A DNA stretch of 64,000 bases from Reichenbachiella sp. 5M10 (lineage in GTDB: Bacteria; Bacteroidota; Bacteroidia; Cytophagales; Cyclobacteriaceae): the NCBI RefSeq assembly GCF_002742335.1, contig NZ_MDGR01000007.1, positions 4,096,501 to 4,160,500 on the forward strand, given 5' to 3'. Shown piece by piece: positions 34,271 through 43,389 of this stretch. The notes below the pieces were generated by a model. It ran no database searches and had not been told where the DNA came from. It saw nothing but the letters and a program-made list of their open reading frames with translations. The translations under genes and the position numbers were made by a program. Numbering within the stretch: position 1 is the first letter of the stretch; each line of letters starts with the position of its first letter.

Positions 34271-34642
34271 ATGAAAGACATCCACTCCTACATCTATAGC
34301 AAACCACCCGAGCAAGCGGCAATACTCGAGCAGCTGCATCGCATGATCTCCCAACACCCAAAGATTCAAGGAAAGATCAGCTACAGTTTGCCCTGCTACA
34401 AAATAAAGAATCCTGTCTGTCACCTCAACTCCATGAAAGATGGAACGGTAGAGATCGTGTTTTGGCGAGCCAGAGAGCTGTCCAATGAATCCGGTGCTTT
34501 GGACTTCAAAGACAGAAAAAGAATGGCAGGCATCACCTATGGTTCTGTCGATGAAATCGATGAGTCACTACTCCACCCCATCCTACAAGAAGCTTACTTA
34601 CTCGACGAGACCGTAGAGCATAAACCCATGAAACTCGGATGA
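34271..34642 (+). CDS. DUF1801 domain protein
   Basis: A 123-residue protein of the DUF1801/YdhG-like fold: MKDIHSYIYSKPPEQAAILEQLHRMI start, KISYSLPCYKIKNPVCHL strand region, and a KDRKRMAGITYGSVDEID end. These small proteins have an unknown biochemical role and are very common in soil and marine bacteria. No signal peptide. It is divergent from asd across 217 nt and ends in a bidirectional terminator shared with the PL6 lyase gene. Confidence 0.85.
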   Translation: MKDIHSYIYSKPPEQAAILEQLHRMISQHPKIQGKISYSLPCYKIKNPVCHLNSMKDGTVEIVFWRARELSNESGALDFKDRKRMAGITYGSVDEIDESLLHPILQEAYLLDETVEHKPMKLG

Positions 34643-34655
34643 TGGCATTGCATAA

Positions 34656-34697
34656 AAAAGGTCTTGCCAAAACCATGCTTGACAAGACCTTCTTTTG
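34656..34697. terminator. Bidirectional terminator
   Basis: AAGGTCTTG (34658-34666) and CAAGACCTT (34683-34691) pair perfectly over 9 bp, with an A-run on the left and TCTTTT on the right. It serves the convergent DUF1801 and PL6 genes. Confidence 0.75.
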
Positions 34698-34718
34698 AGT
34701 AGGAGTACTCTTAGATAC

Positions 34719-37040
34719 TTAGTACACCAATGTCAGTTTTAGATTTTCCTCTACACGGATTTCGCCCGAATTCGTGATCGCATTGTTCGCGTGCGTATTG
34801 TTTTTCGCACCCCAAAGCAAAGCGACCAATTTGACTGGGTTATTGCGGAAAGTATTGTTTTCGATTCTCACATTGACGATCCCTCGCGTGTTGAGCAATA
34901 TCCCGTTACTCTCTTTTCCACCGCATTGGGTGAAGGTACTGTTGGCAACTGATAGGTTGCCACCAATCGTCGACTCGTCATAGCCCCCTCGGTAGTAGTC
35001 TATCACGTTGGCTTGTATTTGGCTGAATGCACAATTTTCGATCGTCAAGAACTCGACATTGTAATCTCCTTTGTCGTTGGTTTCCTGTGAAAGTTCCAGC
35101 CCGTTTTGACACTTGGCAATCGAAGTATTCATGAAAGTGATTTCCTCGGCGAAAGTCTGCTTATAGGCCTTCAAGACGTAATCAAAATCACTGATAGCAC
35201 AGCCGAGTACGGTCAGGTTGTAATGACTCGACATGTCTTTCTCCAAACTAGCAAAGGCCTGTTGGGCACCTGTTCCCTTCAAATTCACTTGAGACAAGGT
35301 CAATTCTCCCTGAGGATGCATGGCAAAGGCAGGTGTGCCTGGAGCTCCTGAATATAGGATCGTAGCTGCATCATTGTCATCCTTGGACTGGATGGTAATC
35401 GCTTTGTCAATCACCAATGATTCGGTGATTTCGTAAACACCAGGTGTCATCACCACGATATCTCCTGCTTGGGCTTCCGCCAATTTCTGCATCAAATCAG
35501 CCTCTTCTGGCTTCACTTCAAACAACGCTGGTTCTCTCATTGGCTTTTCATTGGAATACCACGTTGCACCGTATTTGGATTTATCCAAAATCATTGGGTC
35601 ACCCGCTGGTGCCTTGATCATTGCGCCAATGCTTGAATTGCCTCTACGTACATTTCCAAAAAGGTCGTTTGTAAACTGATCAAACTCGAAACCAACATAA
35701 GGCTCTACCTCTGGCTTATTGATTTGAGGAAAATACACATCCTGACCAACTTCCGTCAATAAGATATCTCCTGTAATCACCCCTTCTCTCTGAGGATACT
35801 CCACGCCTTGGTTTTCAATCACGTTGCTGGCGAAGGTCACACCATCCGCTTTGTCATGTTCTACGATTGGATTGGCATCTCCCTTTTCATTGTAGATGAT
35901 GTTGTTGGCCACCACAGTACGAATTGGCCGTGCGGACCGGATTTCTGATAGAGGTAGCACCTCTTTTTGGCTGATGTTGGTTCCTACTCCAAACTGCCAA
36001 GGCGAAGGGCAGTCAATGTAGGTATTGTATGCCACGATGACATCCGTCACCTGATTGTAGCGGTTCAGTGGTGACTTAGGTATTCCATTCATCACCGCCA
36101 GTGGGCTTCTGAAGCTTTTGCCCTTCAACTTATAAAAATAGTTGTTGGTCACAACATGCCCCGTATTGATGAGTCTGATTCCTCCTATGTTTTCGGAGTT
36201 TTCATCCCCGATGAAGTAATTGCCATCAATTGTACAATAGTTGCCGTGACGGGTAACGAGTGACCCTTCGCTTTTGTAAAATACGTTGTTTCGAAACTCA
36301 TTAAAGTTCGTCTTGCTCGAAATGACTTCCACCTCTCCATTGCACTCCTCAAAAAGATTGTTGGCTACTGTAGTGTTGCTCGGAGACATAGAACTAAAAC
36401 TATCCCCCAACTGAATCGTCTCCCCCTTGGGTCCTCCTTTTCTTGGGCGTGGGCCAAAGTGGTTGTTGACGATCTGATGAAAATTCTTGATGTTTCTTCT
36501 GCCTTTGATCTCTACCCGAACAGTAGGACCTTCGTTGGATTTGCCGGCAAGATAGCAGTGATCCATTTGGTTGTTTCGACCCCAAAACTCCACCCAGTGG
36601 TCTTTTCTATCACGACTCATCTGATTGAATCCCTCTATGACCGTATTGGTGATTCGACAATGGTTCGCTACTTGGTCTTTGTCAAACTTGAAGTCAACTA
36701 CCGCATTGGACGGAGTGTAGCCATTGCGAAAATACAATCCACTAACCACTAGATACTCTCCTCCGAATTTCAAATCTGACTCCCCCTCGATGAATACTTC
36801 TCCAGCGGTCTCGGCACGCAGGGTGATCGGTGCTTCTGCTGTTCCTTGACCCGAAAATCTGATCAGGACATCTTTCCATATGCCGTTGGCCATGATGATC
36901 TCATCCCCTGCCTTGGCCTTGTCCAATGCAGCTTGCAGCTCTGTCGCGTCGCTGACGAGCGAACCGCTATTGTTGGTGCTTTGTTGGCATGCGACAGCCA
37001 ACCATATCATACTTACTAGTAAAATAATATTCCTTCTCAT
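34719..37040 (-). CDS. Polysaccharide lyase family 6 (alginate lyase / chondroitinase B-like), lipoprotein
   Basis: A 773-residue two-domain PL6 enzyme with a lipoprotein signal (MRRNIILLVSMIWLAVAC). Residues ~30-420 form the chondroitinase-B-type parallel beta-helix (VDFKFDKDQVANHCRITNTV, GRNNQMDHCYLAGKSNEGP). The catalytic base Lys and acid Arg of PL6 are seen in VEVISSKTNFNEF and LVTRHGNYC. The second domain (about 500-773) is another beta-helix, as in dimeric two-domain PL6 alginate lyases. It would cleave alginate by beta-elimination at the cell surface or in the periplasm. It stands alone: no SusCD pair, no PL7/PL17 and no sugar kinase are near. A 6-2-6 inverted repeat lies 73 nt upstream. 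Confidence 0.9.
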   Translation of the reverse strand: MRRNIILLVSMIWLAVACQQSTNNSGSLVSDATELQAALDKAKAGDEIIMANGIWKDVLIRFSGQGTAEAPITLRAETAGEVFIEGESDLKFGGEYLVVSGLYFRNGYTPSNAVVDFKFDKDQVANHCRITNTVIEGFNQMSRDRKDHWVEFWGRNNQMDHCYLAGKSNEGPTVRVEIKGRRNIKNFHQIVNNHFGPRPRKGGPKGETIQLGDSFSSMSPSNTTVANNLFEECNGEVEVISSKTNFNEFRNNVFYKSEGSLVTRHGNYCTIDGNYFIGDENSENIGGIRLINTGHVVTNNYFYKLKGKSFRSPLAVMNGIPKSPLNRYNQVTDVIVAYNTYIDCPSPWQFGVGTNISQKEVLPLSEIRSARPIRTVVANNIIYNEKGDANPIVEHDKADGVTFASNVIENQGVEYPQREGVITGDILLTEVGQDVYFPQINKPEVEPYVGFEFDQFTNDLFGNVRRGNSSIGAMIKAPAGDPMILDKSKYGATWYSNEKPMREPALFEVKPEEADLMQKLAEAQAGDIVVMTPGVYEITESLVIDKAITIQSKDDNDAATILYSGAPGTPAFAMHPQGELTLSQVNLKGTGAQQAFASLEKDMSSHYNLTVLGCAISDFDYVLKAYKQTFAEEITFMNTSIAKCQNGLELSQETNDKGDYNVEFLTIENCAFSQIQANVIDYYRGGYDESTIGGNLSVANSTFTQCGGKESNGILLNTRGIVNVRIENNTFRNNPVKLVALLWGAKNNTHANNAITNSGEIRVEENLKLTLVY

Positions 37041-37112
37041 TGCTTTCCTTTTGTATTATAATCTTTGCTCTTGACTAGAACGCCTAAAACGTGTTTTTTT
37101 GGACGATCATAA

Positions 37113-37126
37113 ATTGGTCAACCAAT
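37113..37126. promoter_or_regulatory. Candidate operator upstream of the PL6 lyase
   Basis: ATTGGT-CA-ACCAAT is a perfect 6-2-6 inverted repeat, 73 nt upstream of the PL6 ATG, in a 237-nt gap without genes. The TGGT/ACCA half-sites resemble GntR-type operators. The gene for the regulator is not in the window. Confidence 0.45.
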
Positions 37127-37270
37127 ATAGATATATTATTCGAGATGAGAAAATAGAGACTGGAAATTGGCACGCTTCGTCCTATTATATCCCCCAAAAG
37201 CTACGAAGCCCATCCCTTGGATCACTCAGACAAGCATAAATGCATCTTCGCTGTTTGAAATAGTTTTACA

Positions 37271-37299
37271 TAAAAAAGCCAGCTCTTTCGAACTGGCCT
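37271..37299 (-). terminator. Terminator of clpB
   Basis: On the minus strand GCCAGTTC (37297-37290) and GAGCTGGC (37285-37278) form an 8-bp stem with a GAAA tetraloop, followed by six T (37277-37272). Confidence 0.9.
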
Positions 37300-37310
37300 T
37301 TCACTTATTG

Positions 37311-39935
37311 CTACTTGACTTCTTTCTCTATTTCGACCTCATCGAGATTGATAAACTCGATCTCCCTGTCGTCATTGAGTGTGATACCAATTACCGCCTC
37401 ATTGCTGATCTTGCCTCCGAGTATCTGTTTGGATAGCTCGTTGAGAATCTGCTTTTGGATGACACGCTTGAGCGGTCTAGCCCCATACTGCGGGTCATAC
37501 CCCAGCTCTCCCAATCGATCCAGTACCTCGGGCGAAGCTTCAAGCTTCACGCCGTTTTCAGCCAAACGCCTTTTGATTAGTCTAAACTGTATCTCGACGA
37601 TTTTTCGGATATTGGCACGATCCAGTGGTCTAAAGACGATGGTCTCATCGACCCGGTTCAAGAACTCCGGTCTCACCGACTTCTTGAGCATCTCCATTAC
37701 TTCGCGTTTGGTCTTATCGATGATCTCGTCCTCATTGTCAAAGTCCATTTGTGCAAAGTTGTCCTGAATCAACCCCGCTCCAATGTTGGTTGTCATGATG
37801 ATAATCGTGTTCTTGAAGTTGGCGATTCGGCCCTTGTTGTCCGTCAATCGCCCATCATCTAACACCTGCAACAAAACGTTGAAGGCATCTGGGTGAGCTT
37901 TTTCGATCTCATCGAGAAGCACCACAGAGTAGGGTTTTCTTCGCACCGCCTCAGTCAACTGACCTCCTTCATCGTATCCCACATACCCAGGAGGTGCTCC
38001 GATGAGTCTACTCACCGCATGACTCTCTTGGTACTCGGACATGTCGATCCGTACCATGGCATTTTCGTCATTGAAGAGGTAGTCCGCGAGGGCTTTGGCC
38101 AACTCCGTCTTACCCACACCCGTCGTACCGAGGAAGATAAACGAACCAATCGGGCGCTGTGGATCGTGCAAGCCTGCTCTGCTGCGACGCACCGCATCAG
38201 AGATACTCTCGATGGCTTCCTCCTGTCCTGCGACGCGTTTTCCCAACTCCTCTTCTAGGTGCAGAAGCTTTTCTCTATCGCTTTGCAGCATCTTTTGTAC
38301 CGGCACACCAGTCCATTTGGCAACCACCTCTGCGATATCTTCGGCTCCTACTTCTTCTTTGAGCAGGGTACTTTCGCCCTGCATCTCTACGAGTTTGACC
38401 TTCAGTTCTTCGAGTTTCTTTTCGCTCTCCTGAATCTTGCCGTAGCGTATCTCCGCCACACGCCCAAAGTCTCCTGCACGCTCCGCTTGCTCCGCTTCGA
38501 TTTTGAACTTATCGATGTTCTCTTTCTCTTGCTGGATACCGGTGATCACAGATTTTTCATTCTGCCACTTGGCCTTGAGGTCATCACGGCGTACGGACAG
38601 GTCCGAGATTTCTCGTGAGAGCACTTTTTCTCTTTCTTTGTTTTTCTCCCGACGGATCGCCTCACGTTCGATTTCCAACTGCATGATCTTGCGGTTGAGT
38701 TCGTCCAGCTCCTCGGGCATGGAGTCGATCTCGATCCGCATTTTGGCGGCAGCCTCATCCATCAGGTCGATCGCCTTGTCTGGTAAATAGCGATCAGAGA
38801 TATAGCGACTCGACAACTCCACTGCTGAGATGACTGCATCGTCTTTGATGCGTACACCGTGATGCAACTCGTATTTGTCTTTGATCCCGCGCAGGATAGA
38901 AATAGCATCTGTTTCGTTGGGCTCATCGACGATCACGGTCTGGAATCGACGTTCGAGCGCCTTGTCTTTCTCGATGTATTTCTGATACTCCTTGAGTGTG
39001 GTCGCACCGATCGTATGTAGTTCGCCACGTGCCAGCGCTGGTTTCAGCAAGTTGGCCGCATCCATGGCGCCTTCTCCGCCACCCGCACCGACGAGGGTGT
39101 GTATCTCATCGATGAACAGGATGATCTCTCCCGCAGAGTCTTGCACCTCCTTGATGACAGCTTTGAGCCGCTCCTCAAACTCCCCTTTGTATTTGGCACC
39201 CGCGACGAGCATTCCCATGTCCAAGGAAATCAAGGTCTTTGATTTCAAGTTTTCGGGTACGTCCCCGTCGACGATACGCTGCGCCATGCCCTCTACGATG
39301 GCAGTCTTACCGACTCCTGGTTCGCCGATCAGCATAGGGTTGTTTTTGGTCCTACGAGACAAAATCTGCAAGACACGTCGGATCTCTTCGTCGCGACCAA
39401 TCACCGGATCAATCTTGCCGTCCTTGGCCAGTTGATTCAGGTTCTTGGAGTATCGCTCAAGTGATTGATAGTTGGACTCTGCACTTTGACTATTCACGTT
39501 GTTTCCTCCTCTTAGTTCGTGTATCGCCGCTTCTAAATCTTTCTGGTTGAATCCCAATTCTTTGAGTAGCGCAGCGGCTTTATCTTTTCCGGCCAAGACA
39601 CCTAGAATCAAGTGTTCGATGGCTATAAATTCATCTTTTTGCTTCTTCGCAATAGCTTCTGCTTTTTGCAAAGCAGCGGCGGATTCATTGGATAGGTAGG
39701 GCTGTCCACCACTGACCTTGGCATAACTCGCCGTGACCTCATCTATCCTGATGCTAAGCTGTTCCTTGTTGATGCCCAGCTTTTTGACAATGAATCCTAT
39801 GACATTCTCATCGGTCTCCACGATGGCTTTGAGGATATGCGCAGGCTCGATGGCTTGCTGGCCATGCGCCAATACAATCTCCCCGGCCTTGTTGATGACC
39901 TCCTGTGATTTGACTGTGTATTGATTAAAATTCAT
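37311..39935 (-). CDS. clpB: ATP-dependent chaperone ClpB
   Basis: An 874-residue disaggregase. The N-terminal double Clp repeat covers 1-145 ([20 protein letters not shown]). NBD1 has Walker [14 protein letters not shown] and Walker [12 protein letters not shown]. The ClpB-specific coiled-coil M-domain (about 400-530) is rich in K/E/R. NBD2 has [18 protein letters not shown] and [13 protein letters not shown], then a C-terminal domain with [10 protein letters not shown]. No IGF/L ClpP-docking loop is seen, in line with ClpB rather than ClpA/C. It works with DnaK to rescue aggregated proteins. No CIRCE or CtsR-like box was found upstream. Confidence 0.97.
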   Translation of the reverse strand: MNFNQYTVKSQEVINKAGEIVLAHGQQAIEPAHILKAIVETDENVIGFIVKKLGINKEQLSIRIDEVTASYAKVSGGQPYLSNESAAALQKAEAIAKKQKDEFIAIEHLILGVLAGKDKAAALLKELGFNQKDLEAAIHELRGGNNVNSQSAESNYQSLERYSKNLNQLAKDGKIDPVIGRDEEIRRVLQILSRRTKNNPMLIGEPGVGKTAIVEGMAQRIVDGDVPENLKSKTLISLDMGMLVAGAKYKGEFEERLKAVIKEVQDSAGEIILFIDEIHTLVGAGGGEGAMDAANLLKPALARGELHTIGATTLKEYQKYIEKDKALERRFQTVIVDEPNETDAISILRGIKDKYELHHGVRIKDDAVISAVELSSRYISDRYLPDKAIDLMDEAAAKMRIEIDSMPEELDELNRKIMQLEIEREAIRREKNKEREKVLSREISDLSVRRDDLKAKWQNEKSVITGIQQEKENIDKFKIEAEQAERAGDFGRVAEIRYGKIQESEKKLEELKVKLVEMQGESTLLKEEVGAEDIAEVVAKWTGVPVQKMLQSDREKLLHLEEELGKRVAGQEEAIESISDAVRRSRAGLHDPQRPIGSFIFLGTTGVGKTELAKALADYLFNDENAMVRIDMSEYQESHAVSRLIGAPPGYVGYDEGGQLTEAVRRKPYSVVLLDEIEKAHPDAFNVLLQVLDDGRLTDNKGRIANFKNTIIIMTTNIGAGLIQDNFAQMDFDNEDEIIDKTKREVMEMLKKSVRPEFLNRVDETIVFRPLDRANIRKIVEIQFRLIKRRLAENGVKLEASPEVLDRLGELGYDPQYGARPLKRVIQKQILNELSKQILGGKISNEAVIGITLNDDREIEFINLDEVEIEKEVK

Positions 39936-40039
39936 TTTCTTCTTTGTTTATGTTGGTACTCATCCCTTCGATGTGAATGGCGATAGGGTTTCATCAATTC
40001 TTATTCCATTTTGATTTTTGACTCAAATCAAGTCATTGT

Positions 40040-40053
40040 GTCCGATATCGGAC
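40040..40053. promoter_or_regulatory. 14-bp perfect palindrome between clpB and TRAP gene
   Basis: GTCCGATATCGGAC is a perfect palindrome in the 262-nt gap between the divergent clpB and TRAP binding-protein genes. A smaller repeat GTGT-CTA-ACAC (40054-40064) follows directly. The pair could be a binding site for a dimeric regulator of either gene; nothing in the window identifies that regulator. Confidence 0.4.
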
Positions 40054-40197
40054 GTGTCTAACACAAAAACAAGTCAGGATGACAGATATGTAGCTCCCTG
40101 TTATCACGCATAGTCGTGGATACTTTAGAAAGTTAGAAAAAATGACCCGAGAACTAATAGGGCTTTTTCTTTATCTTCGATCCATTAATCGCATGAT

Positions 40198-41298
40198 ATG
40201 TCAGAACAGAATAGACGAAAATTCATCAAGGCAGGGAGTTTAGCCTTGGCGGCAGGAGTGACGGGTGCATTCGCATCCTGTACCACCGAGAAATCCCCCA
40301 TCGAAACCCCAAACATCAATTTCAACAATAACTACCAATGGAAGATGGTCACGACTTGGCCACCTAATTTTCCTGTATTGGGAGAAGGCTGTAAGCTCCT
40401 CGCCAAATGGGTGGAACAAATGAGTGGAGGTCGCCTCAAAATCGAGGTGTATGGAGGGGGAGAATTGATTCCATCCTTGGAGTGCTTTGATGCCGTGAGT
40501 CATGGTGCGGTAGAGATGATGAGTGGATCGGGCTACTATTGGGCGGGCAAGATTCCCGCAGCAACCTTCTTTTCGTCTATCCCCTTTGGGGTGTCTGCTC
40601 AGCAGATGAACACCTGGATACTCAATGCTGACGGACAAAAACTCTGGGAAGAAATATACGCGCCCTTCAACCTTATCCCACTACCTGGAGGCAACACCGG
40701 CCAGCAAGCAGGTGGCTGGTACAACAAAGAAATCAACACCATCGAAGACTACAAAGGCCTCAAAATCCGAATGCCTGGTATCGGAGGCAAGGTCATCAAC
40801 AAGGTCGGAGGCACCTCAGTCCTCGTGGCTGGAGGAGAGTTGTTCACCAACCTAGAGCGTGGTGTGATCGATGCGACAGAATGGATCGGCCCTTATCATG
40901 ACTACAAGATGGGGTTTCATCGGGTCGCCAAGCACTACTACTTCCCCGGCTGGCACGAACCTGGTACGGTATTAGAGATGGCCATGAACAAGGACAAGTA
41001 CAACGAGCTACCCAAAGACCTTCAAGAAATCCTCTATGCAACCATCATGCGCCTCAATCAATGGATGCTCCTGGAGTTCGATGCTCAAAACGCGATTTAT
41101 CTCCAAAAAATGATCGACGAAGGTGTCGATATTCGTGCCTTTTCGCCCGAAGTACTGGCGCCCCTGCGCCAAGCCTCCAAAGAGGTGATCACCGAGATGA
41201 TCGATACGGACCCCCAAAGCAAAAAGGTCTATGAGCATTTTCAAGCCTACCGCAAGAAAGCGGAGGTGTGGAGCAAGGTGAGTGAAGGGAAGATTTAA
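40198..41298 (+). CDS. TRAP transporter substrate-binding protein (DctP/TakP-like), Tat lipoprotein
   Basis: A 366-residue solute-binding protein. It begins with a twin-arginine signal (NRRKFIKAGSLALAAG) that ends in a lipobox (FASC), so it should be exported folded by Tat and lipid-anchored. The mature part matches TRAP DctP/TakP proteins: WKMVTTWPPNFPVLGEG, the AVSHGAVEMMSGSGYYW segment, LKIRMPGIGGKVINKVGG and the substrate-Arg region before ERGVIDATEWIGPYHDYKMG. Such proteins bind carboxylates such as 2-oxo acids. Membrane partners DctQ and DctM are not encoded nearby, which is unusual because TRAP genes are normally clustered. Confidence 0.9.
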   Translation: MSEQNRRKFIKAGSLALAAGVTGAFASCTTEKSPIETPNINFNNNYQWKMVTTWPPNFPVLGEGCKLLAKWVEQMSGGRLKIEVYGGGELIPSLECFDAVSHGAVEMMSGSGYYWAGKIPAATFFSSIPFGVSAQQMNTWILNADGQKLWEEIYAPFNLIPLPGGNTGQQAGGWYNKEINTIEDYKGLKIRMPGIGGKVINKVGGTSVLVAGGELFTNLERGVIDATEWIGPYHDYKMGFHRVAKHYYFPGWHEPGTVLEMAMNKDKYNELPKDLQEILYATIMRLNQWMLLEFDAQNAIYLQKMIDEGVDIRAFSPEVLAPLRQASKEVITEMIDTDPQSKKVYEHFQAYRKKAEVWSKVSEGKI

Positions 41299-41342
41299 TT
41301 TGAACAAAAACTCACCCCTAGATCAGCTTCTTTGCACGAATG

Positions 41343-42653
41343 TCAACTCCGCTGATACCACCTGAAACTCACATAGCCTACCCCCACGATCACCCAAAAA
41401 ATCAGCATCAACTCCAGGTTGTAAACGCTCATGGCGATCATAGCTACAACGGCAATCAAAAGAGCAATCGCCGGAAAATAAGGATAAAGCGGCACTTTAA
41501 AAGGACGCTCCATCTCTGCATGATTTTTGCGCAAAGCAAAAAATGCAACCATGGAGACTATGTAGAGTGTCAGCGCCCCGAAACATGCAATAGTGATGAT
41601 CTCACCTGTCTTGCCCGTCAATAGCGCGATGATCCCTATCAGCATATTCACAATCAGTGCATTGACTGGGGTTTGTGTTTTGGGGTGGACTTTACCTACG
41701 AAAGGAGACACATAACGCTCCCTCCCCAATTCTAAAGTCGAACGGCCAGCAGCCAAGATGATCCCATGAAAAGAAGCTATAAGCCCAAACAACCCTATGG
41801 TAATCAGAAGGTGATACAGCACATTGTTTTCACCCACGATGTGCGCCAAGGCTAACGGCAATGGAGAATCGGATGCTGTGGCTCCCGGTTCGGGATAGAC
41901 GACCGCTTCCCAGCCCGCTACTCCAACGGCGGCAGTGAAGGTCAAAACACACAGAACAACTAGCGTCACAATGGCTGATCCGAAACCTTTCAGTATATTC
42001 TTTTGCGGATTTTTAGTCTCCTCTGCCACGTTGGCCACTCCCTCGATCGCTAGGAAGAACCATATCGCAAATGGTATCGCCGCGAAAGCACCTCCCCAAC
42101 CATTGGGTAGGGCATTTCGCTTCAGGTTTTCAACATCAAATGCCGTAAAACTGACTCCTGAAAATATCAATAATTCTACCACCGCTAGCACCGTGACAAA
42201 CAACTCAAAATAAGCTGCCGAACGAACCCCTATCATGTTGAGCCCAGTGAATATCAGATAAGCCACAATGGCAATAGTCATCACGTCGACCTGAGGCAGA
42301 AACATATGAAGGTAGGCTCCTATCGCAGCAGCTATCGCTGGAGGCGCAAAGATAAACTCAATGCTTTGAGCCATGCCTGCTAAATAGCCCCAGTGCTTGC
42401 CGAGTCCCATTCGAGCATAGTCAAATGCTCCTCCTGCTTTGGGAATCGCACAAGCCATCTCTGTATAACTGAAGGTAAAGGTGACATACATCACAATGAT
42501 GAAAAAAGTCGCCACTGCAAGCCCCAGCGTACCGCCTTCGGCTAGGCCGAGGTTCCATCCAAAGTACATCCCAGATATCACATACCCTACACCAAGCCCC
42601 CATAACATCAAGGGCCCTAAGGTCTTCTTCAATTCACTCTTTTGTTCTGTCAT
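41343..42653 (-). CDS. eat: Ethanolamine permease (APC superfamily)
   Basis: A 436-residue membrane protein with 12 predicted transmembrane segments. It matches the Eat-type APC permeases: LKKTLGPLMLWGLGVGYVIS, SGMYFGWNLGLAEGGTLGLA, FFLAIEGVANVAEETKNPQKN and LGRERYVSPFVGKVHPKTQTP. ATG 42653 is chosen (20-nt overlap with eutC); an ATG at 42674 would add seven residues. It would import ethanolamine for the lyase encoded by the two genes upstream. It is convergent with the TRAP gene; no terminator is seen in the 44-nt gap. Confidence 0.9.
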   Translation of the reverse strand: MTEQKSELKKTLGPLMLWGLGVGYVISGMYFGWNLGLAEGGTLGLAVATFFIIVMYVTFTFSYTEMACAIPKAGGAFDYARMGLGKHWGYLAGMAQSIEFIFAPPAIAAAIGAYLHMFLPQVDVMTIAIVAYLIFTGLNMIGVRSAAYFELFVTVLAVVELLIFSGVSFTAFDVENLKRNALPNGWGGAFAAIPFAIWFFLAIEGVANVAEETKNPQKNILKGFGSAIVTLVVLCVLTFTAAVGVAGWEAVVYPEPGATASDSPLPLALAHIVGENNVLYHLLITIGLFGLIASFHGIILAAGRSTLELGRERYVSPFVGKVHPKTQTPVNALIVNMLIGIIALLTGKTGEIITIACFGALTLYIVSMVAFFALRKNHAEMERPFKVPLYPYFPAIALLIAVVAMIAMSVYNLELMLIFWVIVGVGYVSFRWYQRS

Positions 42654-43389
42654 AGTTGAGTAGTTGGTCCTCATATGTATCTTTCAAATCGACTCCCGAT
42701 AATTTTCTTCGTATTGCCTCCGTGATCAAAAAACAGAGTTTCTGAGCAGCCCTCTCATAACTGAGCCCCTCCGTTCGTATGTTTGAGATGCAGTTTCGTC
42801 TTTCGTCTGTCAAGCCTCCTTTGGGTGAGTAGGTCATGTAAGCTCCCATACTGTAGGGAGAGGTCAACCCAGGTCTCTCACCGATGAGTACCACACAGAC
42901 TTGACACTGATTATGCTGCCCAATGGGGTCACCAATCGCCACACGTCCCTGCTGCACCACAGCCAAAGGACCAATCGTATAGCCCTTCAATAACGGTAAC
43001 AAGCATCGCAAAAAAGGCAATGCGTGCTGCGCAATGGCCATGGCAGACAAGCCATCTACTAGGCAGATACTGATGTCATAGCCGGACTGTTGCTTCTGAA
43101 GACTCTCTTCGGACTCAGCATCTAGCAGCCGTCCTAAGTCAGGCCTTTGAATGTACTGCTCTCGATCAATCGCTTGACTTCTGAGCAACATAGTATCATA
43201 CCCCATCTCGTGGATTTGGGTCAAAAGAGACCCGGTATCCAGCTCAGACCATACTGCATCTCTAGCCAGCGCATGGTCCCTACGAAAAGCCAAGCGCTCC
43301 TCTGTGGTCAAGCTCCCCCCTGCTCTACCCAATGCGATTCGCGCTTTCGTAAAGTCTCGATAGCCTTTCCAAGGGTCTCCTTTACTCAT
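42634..43389 (-). CDS. eutC: Ethanolamine ammonia-lyase light chain
   Basis: A 251-residue EutC. The opening WKGYRDFTKARIALGRAGG, RRDHALARDAVW and the C-terminal cobalamin-binding part (VVLIGERPGLTSPYSMGAYM, TYSPKGGLTDERRNCISNIR) are typical. With EutB it forms the adenosylcobalamin-dependent enzyme that splits ethanolamine into acetaldehyde and ammonia. The start overlaps the eutB stop by 4 nt. It needs adenosylcobalamin, so the cell must make or import B12; no genes for that are seen here apart from the shared precursor step cobA. Confidence 0.96.
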   Translation of the reverse strand: MSKGDPWKGYRDFTKARIALGRAGGSLTTEERLAFRRDHALARDAVWSELDTGSLLTQIHEMGYDTMLLRSQAIDREQYIQRPDLGRLLDAESEESLQKQQSGYDISICLVDGLSAMAIAQHALPFLRCLLPLLKGYTIGPLAVVQQGRVAIGDPIGQHNQCQVCVVLIGERPGLTSPYSMGAYMTYSPKGGLTDERRNCISNIRTEGLSYERAAQKLCFLITEAIRRKLSGVDLKDTYEDQLLNYDRTKE

